Origin: Chrysoperla carnea
Lineage: Eukaryota; Arthropoda; Insecta; Neuroptera; Chrysopidae
Assembly (NCBI RefSeq): GCF_905475395.1
Contig: NC_058338.1
Location: 43,993,935 to 44,057,934, forward strand
DNA length: 64,000 nt
Reading direction: 5' to 3'
Shown here: piece after piece, positions 43,359 through 56,020 of the stretch
Layout: each line of letters opens with the position of its first letter
Position numbering within the stretch: the stretch's first letter is position 1
Notes under the pieces: model-generated
Told to the model about the DNA's origin: nothing
The model's database searches: none
Seen by the model: only the letters and a program-made list of their open reading frames with translations
Made by a program: the position numbers and the translations under genes

Positions 43359-44575
43359 CGAAATTTATAACAAACGTGCACAACAAAATTAATGATTTTT
43401 CGCTATAATGTAATATAATTTATTGTAAATAGTTTTCAATTGTTAGTACAAAAAAAATTTAATAATCTCCATTTTATTTTTGTGTTTTTTTCACAAAAAT
43501 TTTATAATTTGTAAAATAGCACACCCCTAATTTTCTTTTCATTATATCATATTAGTATATAGTAGTGCGCATGCGTATATATATAAATTCTCAAAGAAAC
43601 CGATAGCAGAAGAAAAGTGCAATCAACATCTATCACAGGATGATTTCCCTTTCAGATATTATCGCGTATATTATCATCTCACGAAGCCAGAATTTTTGCT
43701 ACTAGTTAGCGTACACGTATAATAAAACCGAAAAGTTTCTTGCCGCAAATAAAGGTCCAAAAATTAAGTTAATAAGATGATAAATTGTATGCGATGCATC
43801 TGATAATATACATTCTTTGCTTGTCATAATCAATCATTTGTTTAATAAAAAGTATTTCGCGGACAATAAAAATGAGTGTTTTCTTCAAATAATTTTTCGC
43901 AGAAATATTTGTCTTATTTTGTTTTGAATTATTTGTTTCTGCATTTAATTTTAATTGAAACATTTTTCAATTTTAATAGTTTTTAATTGTTTAAAATGTT
44001 TATTTTATCTTAATACTTTTGGTATTTTTATCATGTTTTTTGTTGTCACCCCCCAAAAACAAATTTTTCTGCAAATATTATTGAAAGATAAGCTGAGGAG
44101 TAGTTAAAAGTGAGATGATCTTTTATTTGAAAAATTGTTAAATTTTAAAAATACTCAAATTTATAATATGAAAGAAAAGTCGAAATGCATTTCTCCCACT
44201 TTTTACGGCTCTCAGTTGTAGTTTAAATTCATCTTAATATAAATTTTATGATCGCATGTAGATAGTTAAAAATTGTAGAAACAATAAATAAAAAGTTCTC
44301 TTGTGTAATATATTAATGTATAAATTTAAAATCACAAAAAAAAAAAACAAAAAAATATATTTAAAAAAATCTGTTATTGGGTGATGGATTATTTTTCTTC
44401 GTTGTGTTTAAAAAATTTATAATTATATTGAAAAATAATAATTATTGTATTATATAATGTTATAATTATACCTACCATTCCAGAAAATATAAATAAATAG
44501 GAATAAAATATAGATAAAAATATATTTAAAAAAAGAAAAACAGTTTTATATTCACTAATCATATCATTCCCGTTT

Positions 44576-44774
44576 TTCCTTTTAGGTGACATTCTTTTGA
44601 TTATTAAAACAATTCCTACCAGCCATCACAACCATTGTTATAAAAATTATCGCTAATTTTTATATTTGCCATTATAGATATCAGTTATCATCGTGATTCC
44701 GTAACACCATTTCTATTAATAAAGTGATTCTTTATGCGCCCTAGCGTCTAATTGCCTACGTCACCTAAAAGGAA
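44576..44774. mobile_element. Small MITE with 15-bp terminal inverted repeats
   Basis: TTCCTTTTAGGTGAC at 44576-44590 and its exact reverse complement at 44760-44774 bound 199 bases with no coding frame. No clear target-site duplication was read. Confidence 0.6.
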
Positions 44775-46242
44775 CAGCAGGATTCAATTTTTATTCTTGA
44801 ACCAGCTTGTTGCATCCGGTACCTAAATCTTGACTTGAATAGAAGATTTTACGCTTTTGAAGATTCGATCTTGGGGAATCTAAGTAGCTATGACCCTTCT
44901 TTTTTATTGGAACCAGTAATTTAATAAAGCTGATATATTATAAGAGACATGATTGCTTTGATCCTAAGAAATTTGTTTTCTTGTTAACGATACATGTTTT
45001 TATAATTAGTTTTAGAAACTCCATTATTACAGATTATGAAGATTTAACAAAAATTTAAGTGCTTTTATAATAATCGATACTCGAATTATCTATAGAACCA
45101 ACCAATATTGTTTTTAATGGATTTAAAATTTAAACCTTAAAGGTTTTTCCTGTCTACTTAAAGAAAACTCATCTAATCGATGTTGGTATTTTGAAATATT
45201 CGATTAACCTTTGGGAATAAACAATACGGAAATGAGATTTTCAAACTAATCGCGAGAGCTAGTAGTTAATTTGACAATTATAATTTTAAAAGTCCCAAAA
45301 ATAATAGATTTCATACTTGTAAGACATATACGGTTAAAACAACAGGAATGTAAAAGTAGATGAAGTCGTTTCAGCGTCCAGAATAAACCTGTACATAGTT
45401 CGATCAAAAAGGCGTTTTGATCGTTCTACGGTGTTTATGTACGTTATACGTTATTAACTATGACATTATTACATAAGTCATGGGATCTACTAATGTAATG
45501 TCATTGACGAAATATGATTAATTCTAGAGTACAAAATAAGACATTGATAAAGAGTAGTGTCCGAACGAAAGTCCATTACTGGCCGAAGCCAATTAATCGG
45601 CTATCACCATAACCTTCGGTCGATTGGCTAAAACCTACGACTAACATAAATGATTTAATATTGAATGTATTAAAGGTAATTTAAATCATCACTAAAAGTT
45701 GATCTAGGGATAAAAAATTACCTTGAAAGTTTGTAACAAATAATAACATTTCGGCTTTAGCCGGTCTTCGGATGCGGCCGGATTTAAAATGGTACCTCTT
45801 GATCAATATTCGGGTTGTATATCAAAGCACAATATTATTTTTATTTAACAGATTAATGTTGCAATTTCAAGATTATTGTGAATGAAAATTTGAGTACATT
45901 TATTTTTTTAGTTGAGCCCTTTGACAGTGCATTTAAGTGTCCGACAAATATCTTAAAACATGTTTTTCAAAAATAAAACTACCGATAAACCCGTAATAAT
46001 AAAAAAATCAACGAAATTTTAAATAATACTATTTTGTGGAATTAATTCACTTCGATTCTTCCATTTGATAAAAGATGCAAAGAATCATTCCCTTCTTTAT
46101 CGGGAGTTTTAAATTGATGTATTGTATTGTTGATTGTTTTAAATAAATAATTTGAATTTAATATTGATTTTTTGTCAAAGAAAACCTAATACAAGACAAA
46201 TTTTGGTTATTTTGTTAATTTGAAAGTTGGAATTTTTTGGTC

Positions 46243-47231
46243 CTAAGAAATATTTTGTTCAAATATGCCTGAAATACGATAAATAATTAAGCATTGAATT
46301 GAGTTTAAATATTTAAAAAAAAATTTATTAACGACGTACATATATGCAAAGATAAAAACGTTTAAGTTCTTAAAGTTGCCTATATTTGTTTTAATATATA
46401 AAATAGAGAATAGAACGTATAAGTCTCTGTCATTATATTTTGCTATGGTCTCCATTCTCTGCTCACACAAAGTTCTACAAAGAGGAAAATATTTTCTAAA
46501 TATTCTAAGAAATATTTTCTTCAAATATGCTTGAAATACGATAAAAAATTAAGCATTGAATTGAGTTTAAATATTTAAAAAAAATTTTATTAACGACGTA
46601 CATATATGCAAAAATAAAAACGTTTAAGTTCTTAAAGTTGCCTATATTTGTTTTAATATATAAAATAGAGAATAGAACGTATAAGTCTCTGTCATTATAT
46701 TTTGCTATGGTCTCCATTCTCTGCTCACACAAAGTTCTACAAAGAGGAAAATATTTTCTAAATATTCTAAGAAATATTTTCTTCAAATATGCTTGAAATA
46801 CGATAAAAAATTAAGCATTGAATTGAGTTTAAATATTTAAAAAAAAATTTATTAACGACGTACATATATGCAAAAATAAAAACGTTTAAGTTCTTAAAGT
46901 TGCCTATATTTGTTTTAATATATAAAATAGAGAATAGAACGTATAAGTCTCTGTCATTATATTTTGCTATGGTTTAAAATATTTTCTAATTATTCTAAGA
47001 AATATTTTCTTCAAATATGCTTGAAATACGATAAAAAATTAAGCATTGAATAGAGATTAAATATTTAAGAGATTTCATTAACGACTTACATATATGTAAA
47101 AAAAAACGTTTCAGTTTTTAAATATGTGTTTCAATTCATAAAATAGAGAATGGAACGTATAGGTCTCTGTCATTATATTATTTTATGGTCTCCATTCTCT
47201 GCTCACACAAAGTTCTACACCGAGGAAAAAA
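46243..47231. repeat. Minisatellite, 262-bp unit, four copies
   Basis: Units begin with CTAAGAAATATTTT at 46243, 46505, 46767 and 46995. The first three are nearly identical. The third lacks 34 bases (the CTCCATTCTCTGCTCACACA part), so its length is 228. The fourth is clearly more diverged and shorter internally. Each of the first two units opens a 93-residue minus-strand frame, but 262 is not a multiple of three and no family is recognised, so I treat the frames as by-products of the repeat. Confidence 0.9.
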
Positions 47232-49305
47232 CACAATCTTTATTTCTACAACCTTTACCTCTTAAAATACGCTTTATTAGTTAAAAAGGTTGTGGAGTTT
47301 GATTTTTTGTTTTATATCTATGGATTTTTGAATTACATTTTGTTCAGTATTATATACTTTTCTCAGATTGTTTAGGCAACACGAAGTACAGTGATGTAAA
47401 CTATCTATATAAAAAATTCTTTGTATGACCGGATTTATTCAGCCATGGACACTATCACATGTCCATGTCTTCAGCATTCAATTAGTTCAATCTTACCCCG
47501 ATCTTTTCTATAAAAGCACTATTTTTTCTACAAGCATATAGCAGTATCTATGCCATTTATTTCGGCTAGTAAATCATATTTCAACGTTAAAAGCGACCTT
47601 AAATTTAAAAAAAAATCTTTGATCGTTTTTCCTTTATTATTCAATTATTGATTCTTTGTGGATCATTCTCTGTGGATCTCATTCAAGGGAGAGAAGCCTG
47701 ATAATAACTACACCTCTACCCTCTCCATTGCTAAAAGATTGGGTTTTAATTTATTTAACGACAACAGGTGTATAACAAGTAGTGTTAAAACGTAGATTAA
47801 TAAAATCAATTGAGTTGAAAGCCTCCCGTCTACTCTTTTATGAAGTTAAGAAAGTTAATATAGAGTAAAATTTGAGAGAGCCAAAATAATTAGATGAATG
47901 ACTAAAAGGGTTTAGATATTTTATTAGAAAAATATAAGTTATTGAATATCAAATTTGAAATCAAATGTGCACCTTTGATATTTAATTGTCAATGAATTTG
48001 CACACTTTGACTTTTTAATGTGTGGATGTAAAAAGGTGATATAAAACGAGTAATAGGGCCTTTGGGCTTTTTACGAGCATGATTAAAATTCTAATTTATC
48101 GCATTTAACTATTTACTATATGACAAACCAATTTTGTGGGTTCGATTAAGCTGATAGACATAAAATCATTGAATGCCAAAACTAGCAATACGGCCGTAGT
48201 TGACCGATATCGAATTTGCCACATTATAGCCATGCAAAAATGTAAAAGTAGACGTAATACCACAACAAAATTTGAAAATTCAATTAAAATTGATTAAAAA
48301 ATGAAGTTATAAGCATTCCAAGACTGTTGCCCGTCTCTTCCAGGCAAAACAGAGTTTCATATTTAATCTCTACAGTAACACCGTGCAATGACGTCACATC
48401 TATATGTTCCTCTTTGTTTAATTAGGAGTTTTAAACGTTCATATTATGCAAACTTCTAAAGGTTTTCAAAAACCAATAACTTTTTTTTGTCCGTGTCCTG
48501 GTACAATATTTTAAGGAGAATGATGAAAAATAATAATATGTATGAAATATTCTAGAACAAATTGAGCTAATGTATATTAAAATTACGTAATCATAAAACA
48601 ATATTGAAAAGATTGGATTTATTTATAAGAAATACGTAAATTACAACTTCAATTGATAACAGCTAATGAACTTGTAAATACATTACATCGGGTACTTCCT
48701 ATTTTTTATAATTAAAAAGATTTTTGACTTGAAAATTCAAGGTTCACTTAAGATTAAATTATACGAATGGCTTTTATCATCATGTCTGTGAACTAATACC
48801 ATCTATTTATGAAAAAATTTGTTCGCAATTGATCGACGAATTTTTGCTTGTAAAAGGATACAGCAAAGTAAGGAAAAAAGTTCAAAATTCAATACCCTTC
48901 TAAATACTCTTTAGAATATTTGGCTTCGCTCGCGCTATAAAAAGAAGGGAAGACAAGGGCACTGGTAAAGGATCTACTAAGTAATAAGGCCAAAATAATT
49001 TTAACAATTTTTTTCACAAGGATTCATATGTACGACGATTGGAAATTTTAGTCCGTTATCTTCATGACTCATGATAAAATCTCGATAAAATCAATTTCTC
49101 TCAAATACTTTCCGCCAAAATGGTGTGTACCGAAGTGGAGGGCGAGGATAAGTAGCTGCCCCGCTATGACTCATCCACATGAATTGTACCCACATGAACT
49201 TGGCTTGCTCATTGTTAAGAATATTGTTGTATTTTACTGATTTAACCAACTCCTACTTTATACGAGGTAAGCCATGTTAATCTATAATGGATAAAAGCTT
49301 GTTTT

Positions 49306-49465
49306 GATGTTAGCCCATAAAAAATTAACTTTAAAAAAAGTTTCAGAGTTCGGTGGGGGACATCATGTTCTGACATCAGATTGGACCTAGTTCTTCGGGT
49401 TTCTTTAATATCCAATTTAGTAAGAGATCGGATAATACTTTAAATTAAAAAGTTGATCCTCATCT
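49306..49465 (+). mobile_element. Partial second copy of the 27928-28327 MITE
   Basis: GGGGGACATCATGTTCTGAC, ATTGGACCTAGTTCTTCGGG and AAAGTTGATCCTCATC match the left and middle part of that element. The right terminal repeat is missing. Confidence 0.7.
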
Positions 49466-50688
49466 CCTGTCGTTATCAGAAACTGAATGCAAACATATAT
49501 CTTAACAGAAATACAGCTAGATTTTTTAATTGAAAACTTTTCCTGTAACTATTAATTCCATTTCCGAAAAAAAGTGTCCAACAAAATGTGTTTAGGATTT
49601 TCTTAGCAACTTTTAAATTTATATCAATTACGATCATGAGAAGACTTTTAAATAATTTTGAAGTTCCAGGAAAAATTCAAGGTTTCGATCGCTTAAGGGT
49701 ATCTAAACCACACAAATCATACAATATATATATTTGTAAAAAGCTTTACTTGGAGTAAGTAATGCTTTTAATACATTTTTTCCCGTGGATCGATTAAAAT
49801 GCTCTAGTTGATATAAGTTGGGTGTAAAAAAAAAACACATGATAGTAGGAAAGCTGAATTATGCTTATAAAGATTACGATAAACGAGTAAAAATTCAAAA
49901 AGAAAGTGGTGTTAAGTTCATGGACCTTTGACACGGGGGCTCCTAATGGGGCATAAATACGCATAAAATATATATAAATTTATGACCATAGTTGTTAAAC
50001 ACACAGTATAAAAATATATTAAAAAAAAAAAAAAAAAAATATATATATAAATTTATCCTCTATATAAAAATGAACAAATTTTTATTAATTTAATTCTACG
50101 AATCATTAAAATTATAGACTTGCTGTGGGCAGAAACGACGTAAGTCATTTTTTCAAGATTATAGTATATAACATTTTTTTTACATTCTTTACGAGTATAT
50201 GTACAATTTGCGAAGAAAAAAATTTGTGTCTGGCTGTTTTGACTCTGATGGTTGGTAAAGGTGAACTGAAATTGTTGTGGAAATAATAAAGATCCTCGAT
50301 ATATGTAAGATATAGAAACCTTACAAATCAGTTACATGTTGTCATTGTACGCTAAAAAAAGTGTTGCTGCCAGAAAAAATTGACTTGTTTCGTTATTCAT
50401 CAGCTAATTTTATAAAGTAGTATGCTGGACCATGCACCACTGTGCGTAGAGAAATTTCTTCACTATTTCTCAGTGAAAACATGTCATATTAATCTTATGC
50501 AAAAAGTATTCCATAGGGTTTTCACTAGTTCATTCTTTTTTAGGTAAGAAATTGATGTAAATGTTTCCTTGCAAGGTAGTATTTCCCTACATTATATTTT
50601 CGTTTAAGATAGTTTCTTTGCTTAAACTACTGTAAAACTCACTTTTCGAGAGAATTTAATGCATAATTTTTAACAGGCTATGAATAGG

Positions 50689-50849
50689 GCTTGCTATTAA
50701 ATCCCAAAGTTTCAGAAACTTTGACCGTTTAAAACACGAGTAAATGCCGAAGTACGTAATTTTGAAGTAAATTGGTCAAAATTGGGAACTCAGGCATTAC
50801 TTATCTCATCGGTCAAAATTTCTCAAACTTTGGAATTTAATAGTAAGCA
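50689..50849. repeat. Fold-back hairpin, ~40-bp outer arms
   Basis: GCTTGCTATTAAATCCCAAA with GTTTCAGAAACTTTGACCG faces CGGTCAAAATTTCTCAAAC with TTTGGAATTTAATAGTAAGC. Mismatches are scattered. Inner pairing near the centre is weaker. Confidence 0.65.
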
Positions 50850-53800
50850 CTGTTCTTAGTCTCTTTCTCTGTCGAGAAATGATCATGTTTACATCTGAAA
50901 TCCGTACAATTTTAGTTCAATCGTTTGCAGAAAACTTATACATTCAAATTCAAAAACATATACTCTTCATTTTCATTCTCATCGTTGTTCTACATTAAAA
51001 AGCTTTCCCATCAAAAGTCATTAGGAAACTTTGTATCGAATGGCCTTTTCAATTAAATACGAGGAAAAAGCTCGAAAATATATATAAAAATCGGTCAACG
51101 TGATTGGCATCTAGTGTCCCACATAGAAACAAACATATCTAGACTGATTACCATTAAGACCATTGCGTTGCTCAGTCGGATAAAAATTAGGCAGTTTTTC
51201 GGTTCCTGAAAGTTGAGCGCCACTCAAAAATTATCGCAAGTTCATACAACTTTTATTTGAGATAGGTAAAATAATATCTACCTACATTATTTTTAATACA
51301 GAGTGTAACACTCATTGTTACAATTTCATTCAATTAATATTAATATTTAACCATGATTAGATGAAAATTCATAAAAAAATTGTATGTAAAAATTATGGCG
51401 TATTTGGACAGACGCAATCCCAAGCACGTGTGAAAAATAATGGTTGGTACTGCATGTTTTACACATTATTCATTTTTTTTATTTGTTGATTGGTAAAGAG
51501 ATTATATTGATTTTTATATTAACGATACACAATCGATAAAATATATTATTTTGGTAATATTACCTACATTGTTTTTAATTTATTACCTATCAAAATAATA
51601 AAACAATTGAAATCAATACGAACAATTACAAAAGTTTCACAAAAATTATTTGTCCGGTTTTATGTTTCGCAAAAAAATTAAAGAAATGTTAATCATTTTA
51701 TTATCAAAAAGTCTGTGAAATTTGTTAAAAATAAATTTTTAATAATTATTGTCTTCGAAAGTCTAGATAAATAATTGTTAATTGTAATTTTTTTTTTCGT
51801 AAATGTAGTGTTAAATAAATGTTTTGTTTATAAGTAGTAATGGATTTATTATTGTGTCCATACAATAAATGTAAACCAGTGGCCAGAAATTGAATTTTTC
51901 TGACTCTCGAATGTTTCAATTCGGTGAGTATCGAATATCGAACAAAGGTAATCAAGAATTCAATCCATATGAACTCCAGTCTGGGTGGAGATAGTTAACC
52001 ATTGGATCAAGCTTAGAAACCAAACCTGGCCCAGCCTCGAATTAAAATCGGATGATACTTAACTTCGATTGTCTGTGATTGAATTCTGATTGAAAATCGG
52101 ATGATACTTAACATCGTTTCATGCTTAAGTATCAGATATAGACATAAGCCAGAATTACGTTCTTCACGAAAGCCTGCGTTCAAGTAAAACAAAATTCAAT
52201 TTCATGTTTTTATGGTATCTTGTTTAAATCTTATCTGGATCGATCCTATTGAAAGCCATATATGTTAGGTATGTATAGTACGACGTAATGTCTTATATTT
52301 ACATGCACTTCAACCAGAGTTTGAACCGGAATATATGTGCTTGCAGTTAGTTAAACGCCATTTTCCTCCATTCTCACTATAAGTTAATCGAATTTACTAT
52401 CGATTCGGGCATTTTTTTTCCATCTGTTTGGTATCGTCAAATATTTATTTTACTTCCTGATCCCATTCAGAGGCAGCCGTCGTAAGTTTGAAGGATGTAC
52501 CAGAATTTTGTCAGGAGGTCCCAGTCTATGTCATAAAATGACTTATTTATAAAAAATTATAAAAAGTTGTCAAAAGATCGTTCATTAAAAGTTCACATTT
52601 TCGTTGAGTTTTTATATCGAGGGCTGGCAAGAGCACATCACTTGCACCACTTCTTTGTCGATACTACCCCCATCACAATCTAGTTGAAGGCCAGATATCT
52701 AATTCTGTGAACATTCTGCCAGAAGATGAAATGGTTTTTTAGTATACCTAAAAATGTAGTAAAAGAAAATAAAACAATTTAATAAGCAATAATAATAATT
52801 GACGTTTATTTTTATTTAAATTAAATATATACAAATGTTTTATTTTTTATTTTATTTAATACTTTGTGTGCACACCATTTTTATCAATAAAATAATTTAA
52901 AAATAATAAAGATTTCATTTTTTATATTTATTTATTTACAAATATTTATTTTATTTTTATATTTTATTTTAAAATTTTCAAAACAATTAGAGTAGTTTTT
53001 TTTTTCTAAATAATAATCATTTTATTTATAAATAATAATCATTTTATTTGAATGTCTTAAGATTTTAAATTAAAGGAGACAACATTTCTGAAACTAAATA
53101 CAAAATTTTGAAAACTCTTTCTATACCTGTTAATATATTATAGGAAATAACACGTAAAGTGGGTCGGTCAATCAATGTTGGTTCAAGTCTGGGAAATGAT
53201 TATTGTGTATTGAACCAATTGATGGTCAGCTTTCGGCCTAACACTGGACTACTGGTCTTAGTTCAAGGCTAAAGATAAAAAAATTGTTTTCGATTAAACA
53301 TTCGGTTGCTTCGGTCTGTTATATATAACTTCTTTGATAATCCGTTTTTTCCATTTATTAAATTTGGCACATTTGGAGTTTGTAAGTTGTATGGCCTGCC
53401 AAAACTACCAAAACAGCAAAATATAAAAATTAATAACTAATAACAAACTTAGTTTATTAGATTTGGTTGAGGCTAGGACAAAGGCTAACAAACAAATAAT
53501 TGATTTATTAGAGTTGGCCATAGTTTGGTCAAGGTCTGGCAAACAAAGAGTTCATTTACTAGCGTTGATTAAGGTTTGAGCAAAGACTGGCTATCTTTCT
53601 TTACTTACATGACGTAAAAAAACAAACGATTGCGTAATCAACACTGTCTATACATGGTATTTCAACAATTAACTCAGTCAATTGTTTTTATTTTTACATT
53701 TAGAATAGATATTGATATTTAATTTTTTTTTTATTATGGCCACCGCGGTATAATAAGACCCAAGGAAAGTAAAAGTTAAAAAGTCAAATATTTCTAAAAG

Positions 53801-55039
53801 TTTTAAATTTTGTAGCCTTTTATTTTCTATAACAAAATGGAAGGCACAAACAGGAAGATGTATTTTGTCTCCTCAATTCTAACTAAGTATATGCGTTTTT
53901 TTAGTATTTTAAATTTAGGCACTCCTTACTTATATACCGCAGGTACCTAAGTTCAATTTTTATTCCCGCATCACTCAGTTCAATAATGTTGATAAAATTA
54001 ATTACAAAAATATTTTAATTTTGAATAATAAAATTAATCATGAAAAAAAAACTACTCTTTTTATAAAATAAATTTATTTTATTCTATTCTCTTATTTTAG
54101 AAATAGATCAAAGCACTTTTAAAAAAGTCTTAAAAACTAATTTGTTCCTTGAACAGGTGAAACTTATTAATAAAAAAACTATCGTGAAATATTTTATTCT
54201 TATTTTAAATATATATAAAAGAATTCAAATTTATTTTGAAAATATTATCGAAGTGTTAAATTTTGTTTGAATGCTGTGAAAAAAAAAAATTTTTTTTTTA
54301 ATTTTAAAGCTTCTTGTAAGTCAAATTGAAATTAATGCATATGAATAAAAATGAAATTATGAAAAAATAAAATTTAAAAGCCTCCAAACAGTGATTGACA
54401 TTGATCGAGACAGGAAACGCGTGGTAGGTTGAAGCTGGTTTGGGAATTTCTTATGAGATGATTTACGACAGGATTAAATAATATAAATAACTTGTTAAAT
54501 AACATCTATCTCTTTTCCCTGGATTATGATGAGGTTTTGAATATCTTGGGATTACGAAACCACTTGTCTTTTCTTTCCGTCAACTTTGTTCTCGGAAAGA
54601 GTTATTACACGACCATTTTTGAGAAAAAGGTAGGCAATTTATAATTGCTATGCTAAAAAGTGTTGAAGAATTAATAACATTGTAAAAAAAAACTCAGCCT
54701 ATTTGTCAGTTTTATTAAGTCTAAAAATTCTAAAACAATTTCAGAAGTTTAAGAAATGCGATTCGCCTTAAAACCAAAAAATTCAAAATACAAGAAAACC
54801 ATTGAACGCTATTGCCTCTGCAATTATAATTATTTAGTTTTGTGGGCATAGTATCGATCGATCGAATAAAATTTTTCAAAATAAATATATTTTCTTATTA
54901 CGCCTTCAATACTCTGAGCAAAAACCCATATTTATTTCAATTTGTTTATTTCAAAAATATTTTTACTGTAAAATAATAATACTTCATTTTAAAATAAAAT
55001 ATGTTTACCAAATTTTTTACATAATGTTTCCTTCTCTAC

Positions 55040-55470
55040 TAGAAGGTATTTATAAACTTTGTGGAATTATGGGGACATAATGTCCCTTGTTTGAGCATAA
55101 AAAATATGCATTTTTGTACATATTTTGTGCTTGTAACATAATACTATTAGAAAATGAATTAAAAAAAATTTTTTTTTAATAACTTTACGTTTCATGATTA
55201 TTACAAGCTTTTTATGAAATAAACAAAATTTGAAGTTCTGCTTTTGAAATCAGGAAGCCCAGGCCTCATGTACCCTGAGGAATTTTTTTAACATCGGATT
55301 CGTATTCAGCGACCCTAAAAACACTTGAGTAACCATTTTCAGGGCATTTGGTATATTTGACGAGAAAATAATTTTTTTCAATTGGCTAAGACGCATTTTT
55401 TAATGCTCAAACGAGGAAAATTGTCTCCCCATAATTTGCAATGTTCACAAAGTTTATAAATACCTTCTAC
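55040..55470. mobile_element. Fold-back MITE, ~65-bp arms
   Basis: TAGAAGGTATTTATAAACTT with TGTGGAATTATGGGGACA and TTGTTTGAGCAT on the left returns reversed on the right (ATGCTCAAACGAGG, CTCCCCATAATTTGC, AAGTTTATAAATACCTTCTA). No coding frame lies between. It ends about 550 bases downstream of Pox meso. Confidence 0.75.
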
Positions 55471-55743
55471 AAACTAATGCAAAAAAACCGCATCTCGATG
55501 CATCTTAATTTAGAAATTTTTGCGGTTTTGACGTTCTTTGTGTTAAATTTCTTCGTCTAACTGTATATTCAAAATGATTGTCAAATAAGGCACTAAACCA
55601 CTATAACAAACATCTCCCCATCTAACATTCTTGACAAAACTTTTATTTTAACAGTGTTTTGAAACAAACTTTAAGTAGGAAATTCGCTTTAACAGTTTTC
55701 GCAGTATTGGGAGTTTAAGTATGTGTAATTCAATTCTTGAGTC

Positions 55744-55749
55744 TTTATT
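55744..55749 (-). terminator. Candidate Pox meso polyadenylation signal
   Basis: AATAAA on the minus strand about 270 bases after the stop codon. It is a plausible 3' end, not the only one possible. Confidence 0.35.
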
Positions 55750-56020
55750 GACGACTAATATCACTCAAGATGAATGCAATAATTTTTCAGTATCTGATAT
55801 GAAAAACATCTTGACAGGAATTGAGATTCAAGAGCTCTGATTGCTTGGGAATTAATTCTGTCTTGAAGTAACCATATAACGTATGGAAATACGTTTCTTC
55901 AATATTGCTGCTGGTATTATTAATGTATCTAAGCTAGGAAAATATTGAAATTTTCTGATTATTTACTTCAACTGTTACATGGAATATTGCGACGTCAATA
56001 AAGGCACAAAATCTTAAAAA

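Larger units (their letters stand above)
42998..46242. other. Region downstream of Vha68; no gene called
   Basis: No coding exon is recognised. A TATATATATAAA box at 43576-43587 is followed by a leader-like stretch and a short ATG frame starting near 43640, but nothing supports a gene. A small MITE occupies 44576-44774. GC-richer patches near 45560-45630 and 45755-45785 may be old transposon ends. Confidence 0.45.
47232..55039. other. Long gene-free stretch with assorted repeats
   Basis: No gene is supported in about 7.8 kb. Recognisable items: a second copy of the 27928-28327 MITE at 49306-49465; a hairpin element at 50689-50849; a 24-base direct repeat (AAAATCGGATGATACTTAAC) near 52042 and 52092; an A/T simple tract near 50015-50055; a tandem ATAATAATCATTTTATTT at about 53020-53050; three diverged units of about 50 bases at 53463-53591; and a family A 3' end near 53620-53700. 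Confidence 0.5.

Noticed and set aside
46243-46786. Two nearly identical 93-residue minus-strand frames as duplicated genes
   Set aside because: They are created by the 262-bp minisatellite. The unit is not a multiple of three, the third and fourth units do not keep the frame, and no family is recognised.
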